From NCBI GenBank assembly GCA_039933105.1, contig JBDTOT010000019.1:22246-86245 (forward strand): a stretch of 64,000 nucleotides of DNA, read 5' to 3'. The translations under genes and the position numbers were made by a program. Each line of letters opens with the position of its first letter. Positions within the stretch are counted from its first letter, which is position 1. Below the pieces are notes generated by a model that ran no database searches, was not told the origin of the DNA, and saw nothing but the letters and a program-made list of their open reading frames with translations. Positions 42,180 to 50,049 of this stretch are shown here, in pieces. The stretch is from FEN-1219 sp039933105. Its GTDB lineage: Bacteria; Pseudomonadota; Gammaproteobacteria; Steroidobacterales; Rariloculaceae.

Positions 42180-43847
42180 TCACGGCGCTCGGCTCGGCCG
42201 GGTTCGCATGTGGATCAAGTTCCAGGGCGAAGTTTCGGTGCCAGGCTCGATCGTAACCTCGATCAATGCAGGCTGACCCTCGGCAAGCTCTTCCTCCAGC
42301 GCCCGCTTGAGCGCGGCCGGGTCGGCGACACGCCGGGCGCGGACGCCGAACGATTCGGCCAGTCGCACGAAGTCCGGGTTGTCGAGGCGAGCGCCGATGA
42401 TGCGGCCGCCAAACTGTGTTTCCTGATCGCGCAGCACGTTGCCGTACGAGCGATTGTTGAACACGATCGTTACGAGCGCGATTCGATACTGCGCTGCCGT
42501 CGCCAGCTCCTGCAGGCCGAACATGAAGCCGCCGTCCCCGGTGATGGAGACCACCGCCTTGCCGGGGTTGGCTACCTTCACGCCGAGCGCGGTGGGAAAG
42601 CCGAAGCCGAGCGTGCCCTGGTAGCCCTCCGAGATATACGTGCGCGGTGCGAGTACGGGGAAAGCGCCGGTGTAGGTCGTAAACCCAGCCTGAGACAATT
42701 CGGGCACCAGAATCCCGTCGCGCGGAAGCACAGCTCGGATGGCTTGCAGATACGCCGTTTGCGGCTGGATCCGTTCGATCAGCGCTGCGGCAGTGCGTTT
42801 GGCCGAGGCGATCTCGGTTTGCCGGTTCGTATCTGGCGTCACGAGGCGCTGTAGGTGTTGCACTAATGCTCGGCAGGCGGCGGCCGAGTCGGCTGCGATG
42901 CCGACGTCGGCGGGGAAGCGCTCGAGCTCATTCGGATCGATGTCGATGCGGATCAGCTTCGGCCGCGCGGGCCGCGGTTCGTGGTGCAGCATGTCGCGCC
43001 AGCGCATGTAGGGCATCTCGAGCCGGCTGCCGATGCCGACCAACACGTCGACGTCGTCCCAAAGCTCGCGCGCTGCGACAGCGGCGACTCCGAGCGCGTG
43101 ATCCTCGGGCACGACGCCGCGGCCGCTGCGAAATGCGGTGACCGGGGCCTGCAACGTCTCCGCCAGCGCGAGCACTTCGGCAGCGGCATGCTGCGCGCCT
43201 GCGCCGCACATCAGCATCGGTTTGCGGGCCGTGGCGAGCAGCTTCGCAGCTGCGGCAATGGCGTCGGAGTCGAGTTCGGGGGCGCCGCATGCGGCTCCAC
43301 CCTGAACGCGAGCGCGGGGCGCGGTGGCCGCCAACGTATCCCAACACGTCTCGACAGCAACGGGCCCGGGTCGGCCGCTCTGCGCCGCGTGAAACGCGCG
43401 GCCCACCGTCGGCACGACATCGGCGGGACCATCGATACGCCACGCGTTCTTGATGAAGGTCTTGAGCGTGGCCCTTTGGTCGGTGAGCTCGTGCAAGTGG
43501 CCACGCCCGCGTCCGAGGTAGGAAGAGGGCACCTGGCCTGTAAGGCACACGATGGGGGCGCAGTTGCCCATGGCCGTGCAGAGTGCCGCGCCGGCGTTCA
43601 ACACGCCTGGGCCGGGCACCACGGTGAACACGCCCGTACGGCCCGTGGATTTCGCGTAGCCCATGGCCATGTAACCCGCAGCCTGTTCATGTCGCGGCAC
43701 GATGACCTCGACGCCGCTGCCGTACAGCCCATCGAACAGCGGGTAAATCTGTGCGCCTGGCACGCCGAAGATGGTGGTCATGCCATTGGCGCGCGCTGCG
43801 TCGATGATGGCCTTGCCGACGGTGGTTTCTGAGGTTTCAGGAGACAT
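42180..43847 (-). CDS. Thiamine-pyrophosphate enzyme, acetolactate-synthase-like
   Basis: 555 residues from the ATG at 43847 (the frame continues upstream without plausible protein sequence). The N-terminal PYR domain has FGVPGAQIYPLFDGLYG and the catalytic Glu in PRHEQAAGYMAMGYA; the central Rossmann domain includes RKPMLMCGAGAQHAAAEVLA; the PP domain has GDGGFMFGLQELATAAQYR and then VTIVFNNRSYGN, the TPP-binding GDG...NN motif. The closest class is acetolactate-synthase large-subunit-like enzymes; the reaction cannot be fixed, as many paralogues act on other 2-oxo acids. No small regulatory subunit is nearby. Confidence 0.85.
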   Translation of the reverse strand: MSPETSETTVGKAIIDAARANGMTTIFGVPGAQIYPLFDGLYGSGVEVIVPRHEQAAGYMAMGYAKSTGRTGVFTVVPGPGVLNAGAALCTAMGNCAPIVCLTGQVPSSYLGRGRGHLHELTDQRATLKTFIKNAWRIDGPADVVPTVGRAFHAAQSGRPGPVAVETCWDTLAATAPRARVQGGAACGAPELDSDAIAAAAKLLATARKPMLMCGAGAQHAAAEVLALAETLQAPVTAFRSGRGVVPEDHALGVAAVAARELWDDVDVLVGIGSRLEMPYMRWRDMLHHEPRPARPKLIRIDIDPNELERFPADVGIAADSAAACRALVQHLQRLVTPDTNRQTEIASAKRTAAALIERIQPQTAYLQAIRAVLPRDGILVPELSQAGFTTYTGAFPVLAPRTYISEGYQGTLGFGFPTALGVKVANPGKAVVSITGDGGFMFGLQELATAAQYRIALVTIVFNNRSYGNVLRDQETQFGGRIIGARLDNPDFVRLAESFGVRARRVADPAALKRALEEELAEGQPALIEVTIEPGTETSPWNLIHMRTRPSRAP

Positions 43848-44066
43848 TAAAAGGAAGCTGTAAGTATCGGGACCTGTTGAACAACACGCGGCGTCTCTGG
43901 CGCCACCACCGAGCCATGCTGCGGGTTTTGCTCTGGCCGTGCAAGCACGCCTCGGCACGTGTTTTCAGCGGCTGCTCGGACCGAATTTTCATGGGCGCTT
44001 GCACTCGTGGCAGGTACGTCGATGCGGGTGTTAGCATCGTTCAGCTTTGTCACTCCGGGGAATTCG

Positions 44067-44546
44067 ATGACTCTGTTATTGCGTCGTGCACCTGCGGCGA
44101 TCGCCGCCGCGTGCGTGTTGTTCAGCTTTCACGCCTTCGCCGCGAATCCGTGGGACAGCGATTCCGCGGTTCAGGAGGTCCTGAAGCTGCGCGCGAAAGG
44201 CATCGCCGCGATCATCACGACGGGTCCGACCGCCGACAGCGAACACTACTCGTCGACGTTTGTCGCCAACACGCCCGCGAACTCCATCGTCACCGGGTCG
44301 CAGATGATCAAGAACTTCAGCGCCGGTTTCAGCTACAAGGCGGTCGAGCAACATCTCGACTACGCGGGGTCGCACGGGCCCGACATGGTCGTGCTGATGG
44401 GTGAAGAGGTCGTCGTTCCGGGTGACGGTTCGCCGAACGCCGGCAAACGCATTCACCGGCGATTCACCGACGTGTTTCGCAAGGAAAACGGTGAGTGGCG
44501 CTATGACCTTCGCCACGCGCACGTGATCTCGATCGAGGGCAATTGA
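44067..44546 (+). CDS. Exported NTF2-like (SnoaL/DUF4440) protein
   Basis: 159 residues from the ATG at 44067. A signal peptide (APAAIAAACVLFSFHAFAAN) precedes an alpha+beta domain typical of NTF2-like proteins: AVQEVLKLRAKGIAAI, an internal strand block (DMVVLMGEEVVV) and the closing HRRFTDVFRKENGEWRYDLR, which is the classic DUF4440/SnoaL end. It is coupled to the HupE gene by a one-base TGATG overlap. The substrate is unknown. Confidence 0.75.
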   Translation: MTLLLRRAPAAIAAACVLFSFHAFAANPWDSDSAVQEVLKLRAKGIAAIITTGPTADSEHYSSTFVANTPANSIVTGSQMIKNFSAGFSYKAVEQHLDYAGSHGPDMVVLMGEEVVVPGDGSPNAGKRIHRRFTDVFRKENGEWRYDLRHAHVISIEGN

Positions 44547-45232
44547 TGCGCCGAGCGGCGGCGGCGGTATTGGCGTTCGTCAGCGCGCTGCTGGTGAGCG
44601 CGTTCGCGCAATCGCACGGCATCGCCGGTGACGATCAAGCATTCTTACTGCGCGTGACGGGCGCGCACATCGGCCCGTACGTGTATCTCGGCGCGAAACA
44701 CATGGTCACGGGCTACGACCACCTGTTGTTCCTCGCCGGCGTGATTTTCTTTCTGTACCGGCTCAAGGACGTGGCCGTGTACGTCACGCTGTTTGCGATC
44801 GGCCACAGCACCACGCTGTTGCTCGGCGTGCTCGCGAGCTGGCACGTGAATGCGTATCTCGTCGATACCGTGATCGGCCTGTCGGTGGTCTACAAGGCGT
44901 TCGAGAACCTCGGCGGCTTTCGCCAACTAGGCTTCGTGCCGAACACGAAGGGCGCCGTGCTGTTCTTTGGCTTTTTCCACGGGCTCGGGCTCGCCACGAA
45001 ACTGCAGGACCTCGCGCTTTCGCCCGACGGGCTCGTCACTAACATGGTCTCGTTCAACGTGGGCGTGGAGATCGGGCAGTTGCTCGTGCTGAGCGTGATA
45101 TTGATCGCGTTCAACGTGTGGCGGCGCAGCGGCGGATTTTTTCGCCACGCATTTACCAGCAATGTGCTCCTGATGGCGGCCGGTTTTGTTTTGGCGGGCT
45201 ATCAGCTCACAGGGTATCTCTCGACGACCTGA
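44546..45232 (+). CDS. HupE/UreJ family membrane protein
   Basis: 228 residues with a signal-like first segment and about six TM helices. The motif GYDHLLFLAGVIFFLYRL with FAIGHSTTLLLGVLA, and FFGFFHGLGLATKLQDLALS later, are the HupE/UreJ hallmarks (H-x3-D-H, H-x-GL). Family members are thought to import Ni2+ or Co2+, although a number of homologues have no hydrogenase or urease nearby, as here. The start overlaps the preceding stop. Confidence 0.85.
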   Translation: MRRAAAAVLAFVSALLVSAFAQSHGIAGDDQAFLLRVTGAHIGPYVYLGAKHMVTGYDHLLFLAGVIFFLYRLKDVAVYVTLFAIGHSTTLLLGVLASWHVNAYLVDTVIGLSVVYKAFENLGGFRQLGFVPNTKGAVLFFGFFHGLGLATKLQDLALSPDGLVTNMVSFNVGVEIGQLLVLSVILIAFNVWRRSGGFFRHAFTSNVLLMAAGFVLAGYQLTGYLSTT

Positions 45233-45337
45233 ACTTGGCCTGAACCGGCGCGTGTCTCTGAACAGCGACGGCCTAGGCAGCGCGCAGATGTTCGCGCACC
45301 ATAACGCCTCCCGTGTTCTCCGATAGAGGAAATGCAA

Positions 45338-45895
45338 ATGAATACTCAACGATCGCTTTGGCTCGTCGCGACCATGGTTTTAGGCTTCGGCACTGCCGCA
45401 CTGGCGGATGACAGCGCAAAGGCCACCGCGCGCCGACAGGAGATCGACAGCGCGGCGCAGGCTACGCTCGACAAGCTCGCCAAGGACGAACCCTCGGCCA
45501 AGGAATTGATGAATACGGCGGTCGGTTATGCCGTGTTCACGGTTACGAAGGGCGGATTCATCGTCTCGGCTGGCGCCGGCAATGGCGTCGCCGTCGACAA
45601 GACCACTGGCAAGCGCACCTATATGCGCATGGGCCTAGGCGGGGTAGGTCTCGGCATCGGTGGCCAGCGCTATGGCCTCGTGGTTCTGTTCGAAAACAAG
45701 GACCGGATGGACAAGTTCATCGCGGGCGGCTGGGATTCGAGCGCGACGGCTGAAGCTGCGGCCGGCAAGGAAGGTAAAGCGGCGCGCACGACCTTCTACG
45801 ATGGCGTCGCGTACTACCAGATCACGGACAAGGGCCTGATGGCGCACGCCGACATCACGGGCACGAAGTTCTGGGTCAACGACGACCTGCGTTGA
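45338..45895 (+). CDS. SYLF-domain (YSC84-type) exported lipid-binding protein
   Basis: 185 residues from the ATG at 45338, 6-7 nt after AGAGGAA. A signal peptide (LVATMVLGFGTAALA) is followed by AQATLDKLAKDEPSAKELMN, VGYAVFTVTKGGFIVSAGAG and GGVGLGIGGQRYGLVVLFEN, the SYLF/Ysc84 signature. Eukaryotic SYLF domains bind phosphoinositides; bacterial members are secreted or outer-membrane associated with no fixed role. It is a single-gene unit. Confidence 0.85.
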   Translation: MNTQRSLWLVATMVLGFGTAALADDSAKATARRQEIDSAAQATLDKLAKDEPSAKELMNTAVGYAVFTVTKGGFIVSAGAGNGVAVDKTTGKRTYMRMGLGGVGLGIGGQRYGLVVLFENKDRMDKFIAGGWDSSATAEAAAGKEGKAARTTFYDGVAYYQITDKGLMAHADITGTKFWVNDDLR

Positions 45896-45915
45896 TCGCA
45901 CGCTTTTAAGCAAAG

Positions 45916-45942
45916 CTCGGGCGGCCTTGGCGGCCGCCCGAG
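45916..45942. repeat. 11-bp inverted repeat between SYLF and acyl-CoA dehydrogenase genes
   Basis: CTCGGGCGGCC (45916-45926) and GGCCGCCCGAG (45932-45942) form a perfect 11-bp stem with a 5-nt loop. There is no T-run on the plus strand. It ends exactly before the ATG at 45943, so it can act as a transcript stabiliser/terminator for the SYLF gene or restrict translation of the next gene. Confidence 0.7.
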
Positions 45943-47112
45943 ATGGTTGTGAGCGACCTCGAGCCACTCGATCTATACGATGTTCGCGGCCTGCTCAGCG
46001 ACAGTGAGCAGCTCGTGCAGGAGACCGTCGCTCGATTCGTCCAGCGCGAGGCACTCCCGATCATCGACGCGTGCTTCGCTACCGAGCGCTTTCCGCTCGA
46101 ACTCGTGCCGCGGCTCGGGGAGCTCGGGCTCTTCGGTGCCACGTTGACCCAACACGGCGGAGCCGGGCTCAGCTACACCTCTTACGGACTCATCTGCCAG
46201 GAGCTCGAAGCGGGCGATAGCGCGCTGCGTAGCTGCGTGTCCGTGCAGAGCAGCCTCGTCATGGGCTGTATCGCCGCGTGCGGCACGCCGGAACAACGCG
46301 AGCAGTGGCTGCCATCCATGGTAGCCGGCAAGAAGCTCGGTTGCTTCGCGCTCACGGAAGCGCACGGCGGCTCCGATCCTGCGCGCATGCGTACCCGCGC
46401 AGAACGCAGCGGAAGAGATTGGGTGCTCAACGGCGCGAAGATGTGGATCACGAACGGTACGCTCGCGGATGTCGCCGTCGTCTGGGCGGTGACTGACGGG
46501 CACGTAGGTGCGTTCCTCGTCGAGCGCGGCACGCCCGGGTTCGAGAGCCGGCTCGTGAAGAACAAACTGTCGCTGCGTGCGTCGAGCACCGCGGAACTCA
46601 GCTTCGCAGACGTGCGCGTGCCGGCTGCTGCTCGCTTGCCGGGAGCCCAAGGACTCAAAGCGGCACTGCGCTGCCTCGACGATGCCCGCTTCGGCATCGT
46701 ATGGGGCGCCGTCGGCGCCGCACGCGCGAGCCTCGCGAGTGTGCTCGTGTACGCACAGTCCCGCGAGCTGTTCGGCGGGCCACTCGCGGGCAAACAGTTG
46801 ATCCAGGCGCGGCTCGCGGACGCCGCGCGCCGTATCACCTCTGCCCAGCTGCTGGCCTGGCGCCTTGGGCAGCTCAAGGATCGTGGCGAAGCGGAGACCG
46901 CGCAGATCTCGCTCGCGAAGTGGAACAATGTGCGCATGGCCCTCGACGTCGCTCGGGACTGCCGCGACATGCTGGGCGCTGCCGGCATCACGCTCGATCA
47001 TTGCCCGATGCGCCACGCGCTGAACCTCGAATCCGTGATCACGTACGAGGGAACTGAGAGCGTCCATCAGCTGATCGTAGGACGGGAGCTGACAGGGGAA
47101 AATGCCTTCTAG
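45943..47112 (+). CDS. gcdH: Acyl-CoA dehydrogenase, glutaryl-CoA dehydrogenase-like
   Basis: 389 residues of the acyl-CoA dehydrogenase fold. SALRSCVSVQSSLVMGCIAA is characteristic of glutaryl-CoA dehydrogenases, CFALTEAHGGSDPARMRTRA is the flavin-binding signature, and the catalytic Glu lies in ITYEGTESVHQLIVG near the end. GcdH oxidatively decarboxylates glutaryl-CoA to crotonyl-CoA in lysine and aromatic catabolism. The ATG at 45943 has no ribosome site and abuts a hairpin; GTG 45949 is an alternative. It immediately precedes tRNA-Cys. Confidence 0.85.
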   Translation: MVVSDLEPLDLYDVRGLLSDSEQLVQETVARFVQREALPIIDACFATERFPLELVPRLGELGLFGATLTQHGGAGLSYTSYGLICQELEAGDSALRSCVSVQSSLVMGCIAACGTPEQREQWLPSMVAGKKLGCFALTEAHGGSDPARMRTRAERSGRDWVLNGAKMWITNGTLADVAVVWAVTDGHVGAFLVERGTPGFESRLVKNKLSLRASSTAELSFADVRVPAAARLPGAQGLKAALRCLDDARFGIVWGAVGAARASLASVLVYAQSRELFGGPLAGKQLIQARLADAARRITSAQLLAWRLGQLKDRGEAETAQISLAKWNNVRMALDVARDCRDMLGAAGITLDHCPMRHALNLESVITYEGTESVHQLIVGRELTGENAF

Positions 47113-47155
47113 GTACGGCGGAGTGGCCGTCTCCCGTGCTAAATTGCGCGGCTCC

Positions 47156-47226
47156 GGCTAGGTGGCAGAGTGGTCATGCAGCGGCCTGCAAAGCCGTGTA
47201 CAGCGGTTCGATTCCGCTCCTAGCCT
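47156..47226 (+). tRNA. tRNA-Cys (GCA), integration target
   Basis: 71 nt without encoded CCA. Acceptor stem GGCTAGG/CCTAGCC, anticodon loop CTGCAAA with anticodon GCA, T-arm CAGCGGTTCGATTCCGCTC, discriminator T (U73, the tRNA-Cys identity base). The last 17 nt are part of an 18-bp repeat found again at 59147-59164, so the element restored the tRNA 3' end when it integrated. It sits 43 bp after the acyl-CoA dehydrogenase gene. Confidence 0.93.
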
Positions 47227-47227
47227 C
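47210..47227 (+). repeat. attL core (18 bp, 3' end of tRNA-Cys)
   Basis: GATTCCGCTCCTAGCCTC, identical to 59147-59164. It covers the T-arm 3' side, acceptor 3' strand and discriminator of tRNA-Cys, the usual crossover region for P4-type integrases. Confidence 0.92.
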
Positions 47228-47342
47228 ACCGAAGCCCCCCAAAGACACCCCGCCCGGACTTCAGAACGCGCCTAACCCGCATAGATGCTAGGCTGCGCCA
47301 CCCCGTAACACCCCGCGTCACCCGTTGACAGCGCGAATAGCC

Positions 47343-47391
47343 CGGGGGTACCTTTCGGGGGTACCTAGTACCCCCGCGAGGAAATACCCCC
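47343..47391. promoter_or_regulatory. Cluster of four GGGGGTA/TACCCCC motifs upstream of the integrase
   Basis: CGGGGGTACC occurs at 47343-47352 and 47356-47365, an inverted GTACCCCCG at 47368-47376, and TACCCCC at 47385-47391 abutting the integrase ATG. The last overlaps the spacer after the ribosome site GAGGA (47378-47382). Spacing is 13 bp between the first two. These could be integrase arm-type sites or an operator controlling the integrase. Related TACCCCC/GGGGGTA sites occur at 53917, 55405, 55417, 58500 and 59085. Confidence 0.55.
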
Positions 47392-48675
47392 ATGCTGACG
47401 GATCAAGCCTTGAAGGCGTTGAAGGGTGCCGAACGCCCCTACAAGAAGCCCGACGAGCGGGGGCTTTTTGCATTCGTGCAACCGAACGGCGCGGTGTATT
47501 TCCGGTTCAAATACCGCTACGGCGGGCGCGAGAAGTTACTCGCGTTCGGCGTGTATCGCAGCGCGATGCCGGAAGGCAAAGACCCGACGGGGGCGCCGGT
47601 CTACCGACTGCGGCCCGGAGACGTGACACTAAAGCGCGCTCGGGAGAAGCGCGACGAAGCCAGGGGATTGCTTGAGCGGGGCATTGATCCCGGCGCGAAG
47701 CGCAAGGCCGAAAAGACCGCGCAGGCCGATACGTTCGACGCGATCGCGCTCGAATGGCTCGCCAAGGGGTGCCCGCCGCGCAAGAAAGGCGAAACCATTG
47801 GGGCCGATACCGTCGCGCAGCTCGAGCACCGCCTAAAGACCTACGTTTCCCCGTACATAGGCAAATGGCCGCTCGCCGAGATCAAAGCATCCGATCTGCT
47901 GCAGTTGCTCCGCAGGATCGAGAGCAAGGGCACGCACGAGACCGCGCACCGCGTGCGTTCAGTGGTCGGGCGGGTGATGAGATACGCGGTCAATTCCGGG
48001 CGTGCCGAGCGGGACATTTCCGCCGATCTAAAAGACGCGCTGATCCCGGTTAACGCCAATCATTTCTCGGCCATCACCGACCCGAAAGCCTTGGGGGCGT
48101 TACTGCGGAAGATGGCGGTTTATAGCGGCCAGCCCGCCACTAAGGCGGCGCTGCAATTGCTGGCGTTGACCTTTGTTCGGCCCGGGGAGCTGCGGCTCGC
48201 GACGTGGGGGGAGTTCGATCTTGACGCCGCGCAATGGGTGATTCCGGCCGCGAGAATGAAGATGCGCAAGGTTCACGTTGTACCGCTCGCGCCGCAAGCC
48301 GTGGAGATCCTGACCGAGCTTGCGAAGCTCACGGACAAGGGGCCGAGCTCGTGGGTGTTCCCGAGCTTGAGGCCGCAGCGACCATTGAGCGATGGCACGC
48401 TAAACATGGCGCTGCGATCCATGGACGTGAGCGGCGAGGTTCACGTAGGCCACGGGTTTCGGTCCACGGCATCAACGCTACTGCATGAGCTTGGATTCTC
48501 CCCCGACCTGATCGAGACACAGCTCGCGCATAGCCGGCCCGGGGTGAGCGGAATCTACAACCGAAGCCACCGACTGCCCGAGCGCGAAAAGCTCATGCAC
48601 TCGTGGGCGAATCATCTTGACGGACTGCGCAGGGGGGCGAACGTGACGGCGATCCGTTCGGGTAAGTCGGCGTGA
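47392..48675 (+). CDS. int: P4-type tyrosine integrase
   Basis: 427 residues. The N-terminal DUF4102 arm-binding domain (YRYGGREKLLAFGVY) is followed by a core-binding SAM-like domain (residues ~112-205) and a tyrosine recombinase catalytic domain with R263 (FVRPGELRLATW), H354-G-F-R357, H380 and nucleophile Y389. It catalyses recombination between the element and tRNA-Cys. It starts 165 bp after attL, transcribed away from it. The next gene overlaps its stop by four bases. The length matches family members (~400-430). Confidence 0.96.
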   Translation: MLTDQALKALKGAERPYKKPDERGLFAFVQPNGAVYFRFKYRYGGREKLLAFGVYRSAMPEGKDPTGAPVYRLRPGDVTLKRAREKRDEARGLLERGIDPGAKRKAEKTAQADTFDAIALEWLAKGCPPRKKGETIGADTVAQLEHRLKTYVSPYIGKWPLAEIKASDLLQLLRRIESKGTHETAHRVRSVVGRVMRYAVNSGRAERDISADLKDALIPVNANHFSAITDPKALGALLRKMAVYSGQPATKAALQLLALTFVRPGELRLATWGEFDLDAAQWVIPAARMKMRKVHVVPLAPQAVEILTELAKLTDKGPSSWVFPSLRPQRPLSDGTLNMALRSMDVSGEVHVGHGFRSTASTLLHELGFSPDLIETQLAHSRPGVSGIYNRSHRLPEREKLMHSWANHLDGLRRGANVTAIRSGKSA

Positions 48676-49181
48676 GCGGCGACAAAGAAAAGCCCAAGAC
48701 ATTGCGAGAGGAAATCGTCGCAGCCATAGCGGCACCCGCCGACCCCGAGCCCGAAACTGCCGAGGCGAAGGCCGAGAGAGAGCGGCTAGAGTCAAAGCTA
48801 CTCGCCGAGCTTGAGGACAAACACGGCCGGCGATGGATCGCCGAACGTCGGCGGATCGTGGGCAGGGACGGGAAGCTCGTAGGCCAATTGTCGATAGAGC
48901 AAACGTTTCGCGAGCTTGAAGGGCGCGATTCCCTGCACTGGCTCAAGCACAAGCGCGCCGAGGGGCAGCGCAACGCGAGAAACGCCAAACTCGATAGGCA
49001 AAGGAAATTGCCGACTGATCCCAAAGTATCTGCGGAAGTGGCCGCTATCGTCACAGAGAAAAAAGTTACGCCGGCAAGGGCGCGGACGATGTACGCGGCC
49101 CGTCTGCGCAAACGATTTCCGAACGTCAGCGCGTCCGCTATCAACAAGAAACTTCGCAAGGCCGCATCTAAGAAAACTTAG
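48672..49181 (+). CDS. Unknown charged protein of the element
   Basis: 169 residues starting with GTG at 48672, overlapping the integrase stop. It is rich in Lys, Arg and Glu, with predicted helical segments (TAEAKAERERLESKLLAELE; KHKRAEGQRNARNAKLDRQR) and a basic C-terminus (NVSASAINKKLRKAASKKT). The final part (VTPARARTMYAARLRKRFPN) could be a small DNA-binding helix set, but no known HTH is clear. I do not recognise the family. Confidence 0.5.
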   Translation: MSGDKEKPKTLREEIVAAIAAPADPEPETAEAKAERERLESKLLAELEDKHGRRWIAERRRIVGRDGKLVGQLSIEQTFRELEGRDSLHWLKHKRAEGQRNARNAKLDRQRKLPTDPKVSAEVAAIVTEKKVTPARARTMYAARLRKRFPNVSASAINKKLRKAASKKT

Positions 49182-49249
49182 CGGCCGCTAAGTCCCCCGA
49201 AGTCCCTGCGCGCTCTTTGCCGAGCGTTTTTTGCGCCCTAAAGTCTCTC

Positions 49250-49543
49250 ATGGCAACACATGGAGACCTTGCAGCAATGCGGCAAACAATTTGGCGCAAG
49301 CCGGACCTTGAGTCACAGCTCGGACTTTCCAGAACCGCTATCGAGTGCCTAGAAGCCGGTGGACTGTGGCCGCCGCGAATTTCCCTATCTGAACGAGCCG
49401 TTGGTTGGCTCTCTGCTGAATGCTCCGCGGTAATCGCCGCGAGAGCGGCGGGGCAATCCCCCGACGAAATCCGAACGCTTGTTCGCCAGCTTGTGGCGGC
49501 GCGTGTGCGTGCGTTCAACGAATGCGTTGGACGAATCGCCTAA
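49250..49543 (+). CDS. AlpA-like phage regulatory protein
   Basis: 97 residues from ATG 49250; ATG 49277 is an alternative with GGAGA 10 nt upstream. The block WRKPDLESQLGLSRTAIECL followed by GLWPPRISLSERAVGWLSAE is the AlpA/MerR-type winged HTH signature (LSRTxIxxLxxxGxxPxPxxL...VGW). In P4-like elements AlpA activates integrase/excision and controls the lysogenic switch. It lies downstream of the integrase rather than directly upstream. Confidence 0.75.
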   Translation: MATHGDLAAMRQTIWRKPDLESQLGLSRTAIECLEAGGLWPPRISLSERAVGWLSAECSAVIAARAAGQSPDEIRTLVRQLVAARVRAFNECVGRIA

Positions 49544-49612
49544 TCCCGAAAAAGCAACGGGCCGGTTGATGGCCGACCCGTCGCGCGAGGACAAACAGCA
49601 AGTGAGGACAAC

Positions 49613-49861
49613 ATGCGCACACTACGCGACGCCACCAACCGCGGCAAATCAGCGAGCGTTTTAGTTTTCCGAAGTGACGCGGCTGGATGGCACATTGACG
49701 CGGGCGGTCGCGCTCATTTCGTGCCGACTGGTCACCTGTTCGCATTTCGTGGAAATGACCCGCTCTGCGGCGTTCGTCTCGAATCGCCGCGGCGAGTGAA
49801 CCGCGACCGAGTAGCGCGCTGCGGCCGGTGCGTCGCGCTGCGGGACGGCGGCGACGAATGA
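49613..49861 (+). CDS. Small unknown protein with cysteine pair
   Basis: 82 residues from ATG 49613 with GAGGA about 8 nt upstream. It contains a beta-like segment (ASVLVFRSDAAGWHIDAGG) and a C-terminal CGRC pair, possibly half of a zinc site. It overlaps the next gene by ATGA. I do not recognise the family, but the ribosome site and coupling argue it is translated. Confidence 0.5.
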   Translation: MRTLRDATNRGKSASVLVFRSDAAGWHIDAGGRAHFVPTGHLFAFRGNDPLCGVRLESPRRVNRDRVARCGRCVALRDGGDE

Positions 49862-50049
49862 TCGCGCGACGCGCCACGGGTTCGCAGGTCACGCAACCAC
49901 GAGCTGCGCAGATACACCAGCGCGCGCAATGCCGCGGTTGCGGTGCGCCGTCATGGTCGGGGGTTTGTCCGACGTGCCGCGCGTGGTCAACCGCGTTGCT
50001 AAGTCTCGAACGCACCGTCGCCGCGATTCGAACTGCGAGGCGGACATGA
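49858..50049 (+). CDS. Small zinc-ribbon-like protein
   Basis: 63 residues. CRGCGAPSWSGVCPTC gives two CxxC knuckles 10 residues apart, a compact zinc ribbon. The ATG overlaps the previous stop, and its own stop overlaps the helicase start (50046), so it is part of a coupled chain feeding the helicase. A role as helicase loader or DNA-binding accessory is only a guess. Confidence 0.5.
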   Translation: MIARRATGSQVTQPRAAQIHQRAQCRGCGAPSWSGVCPTCRAWSTALLSLERTVAAIRTARRT

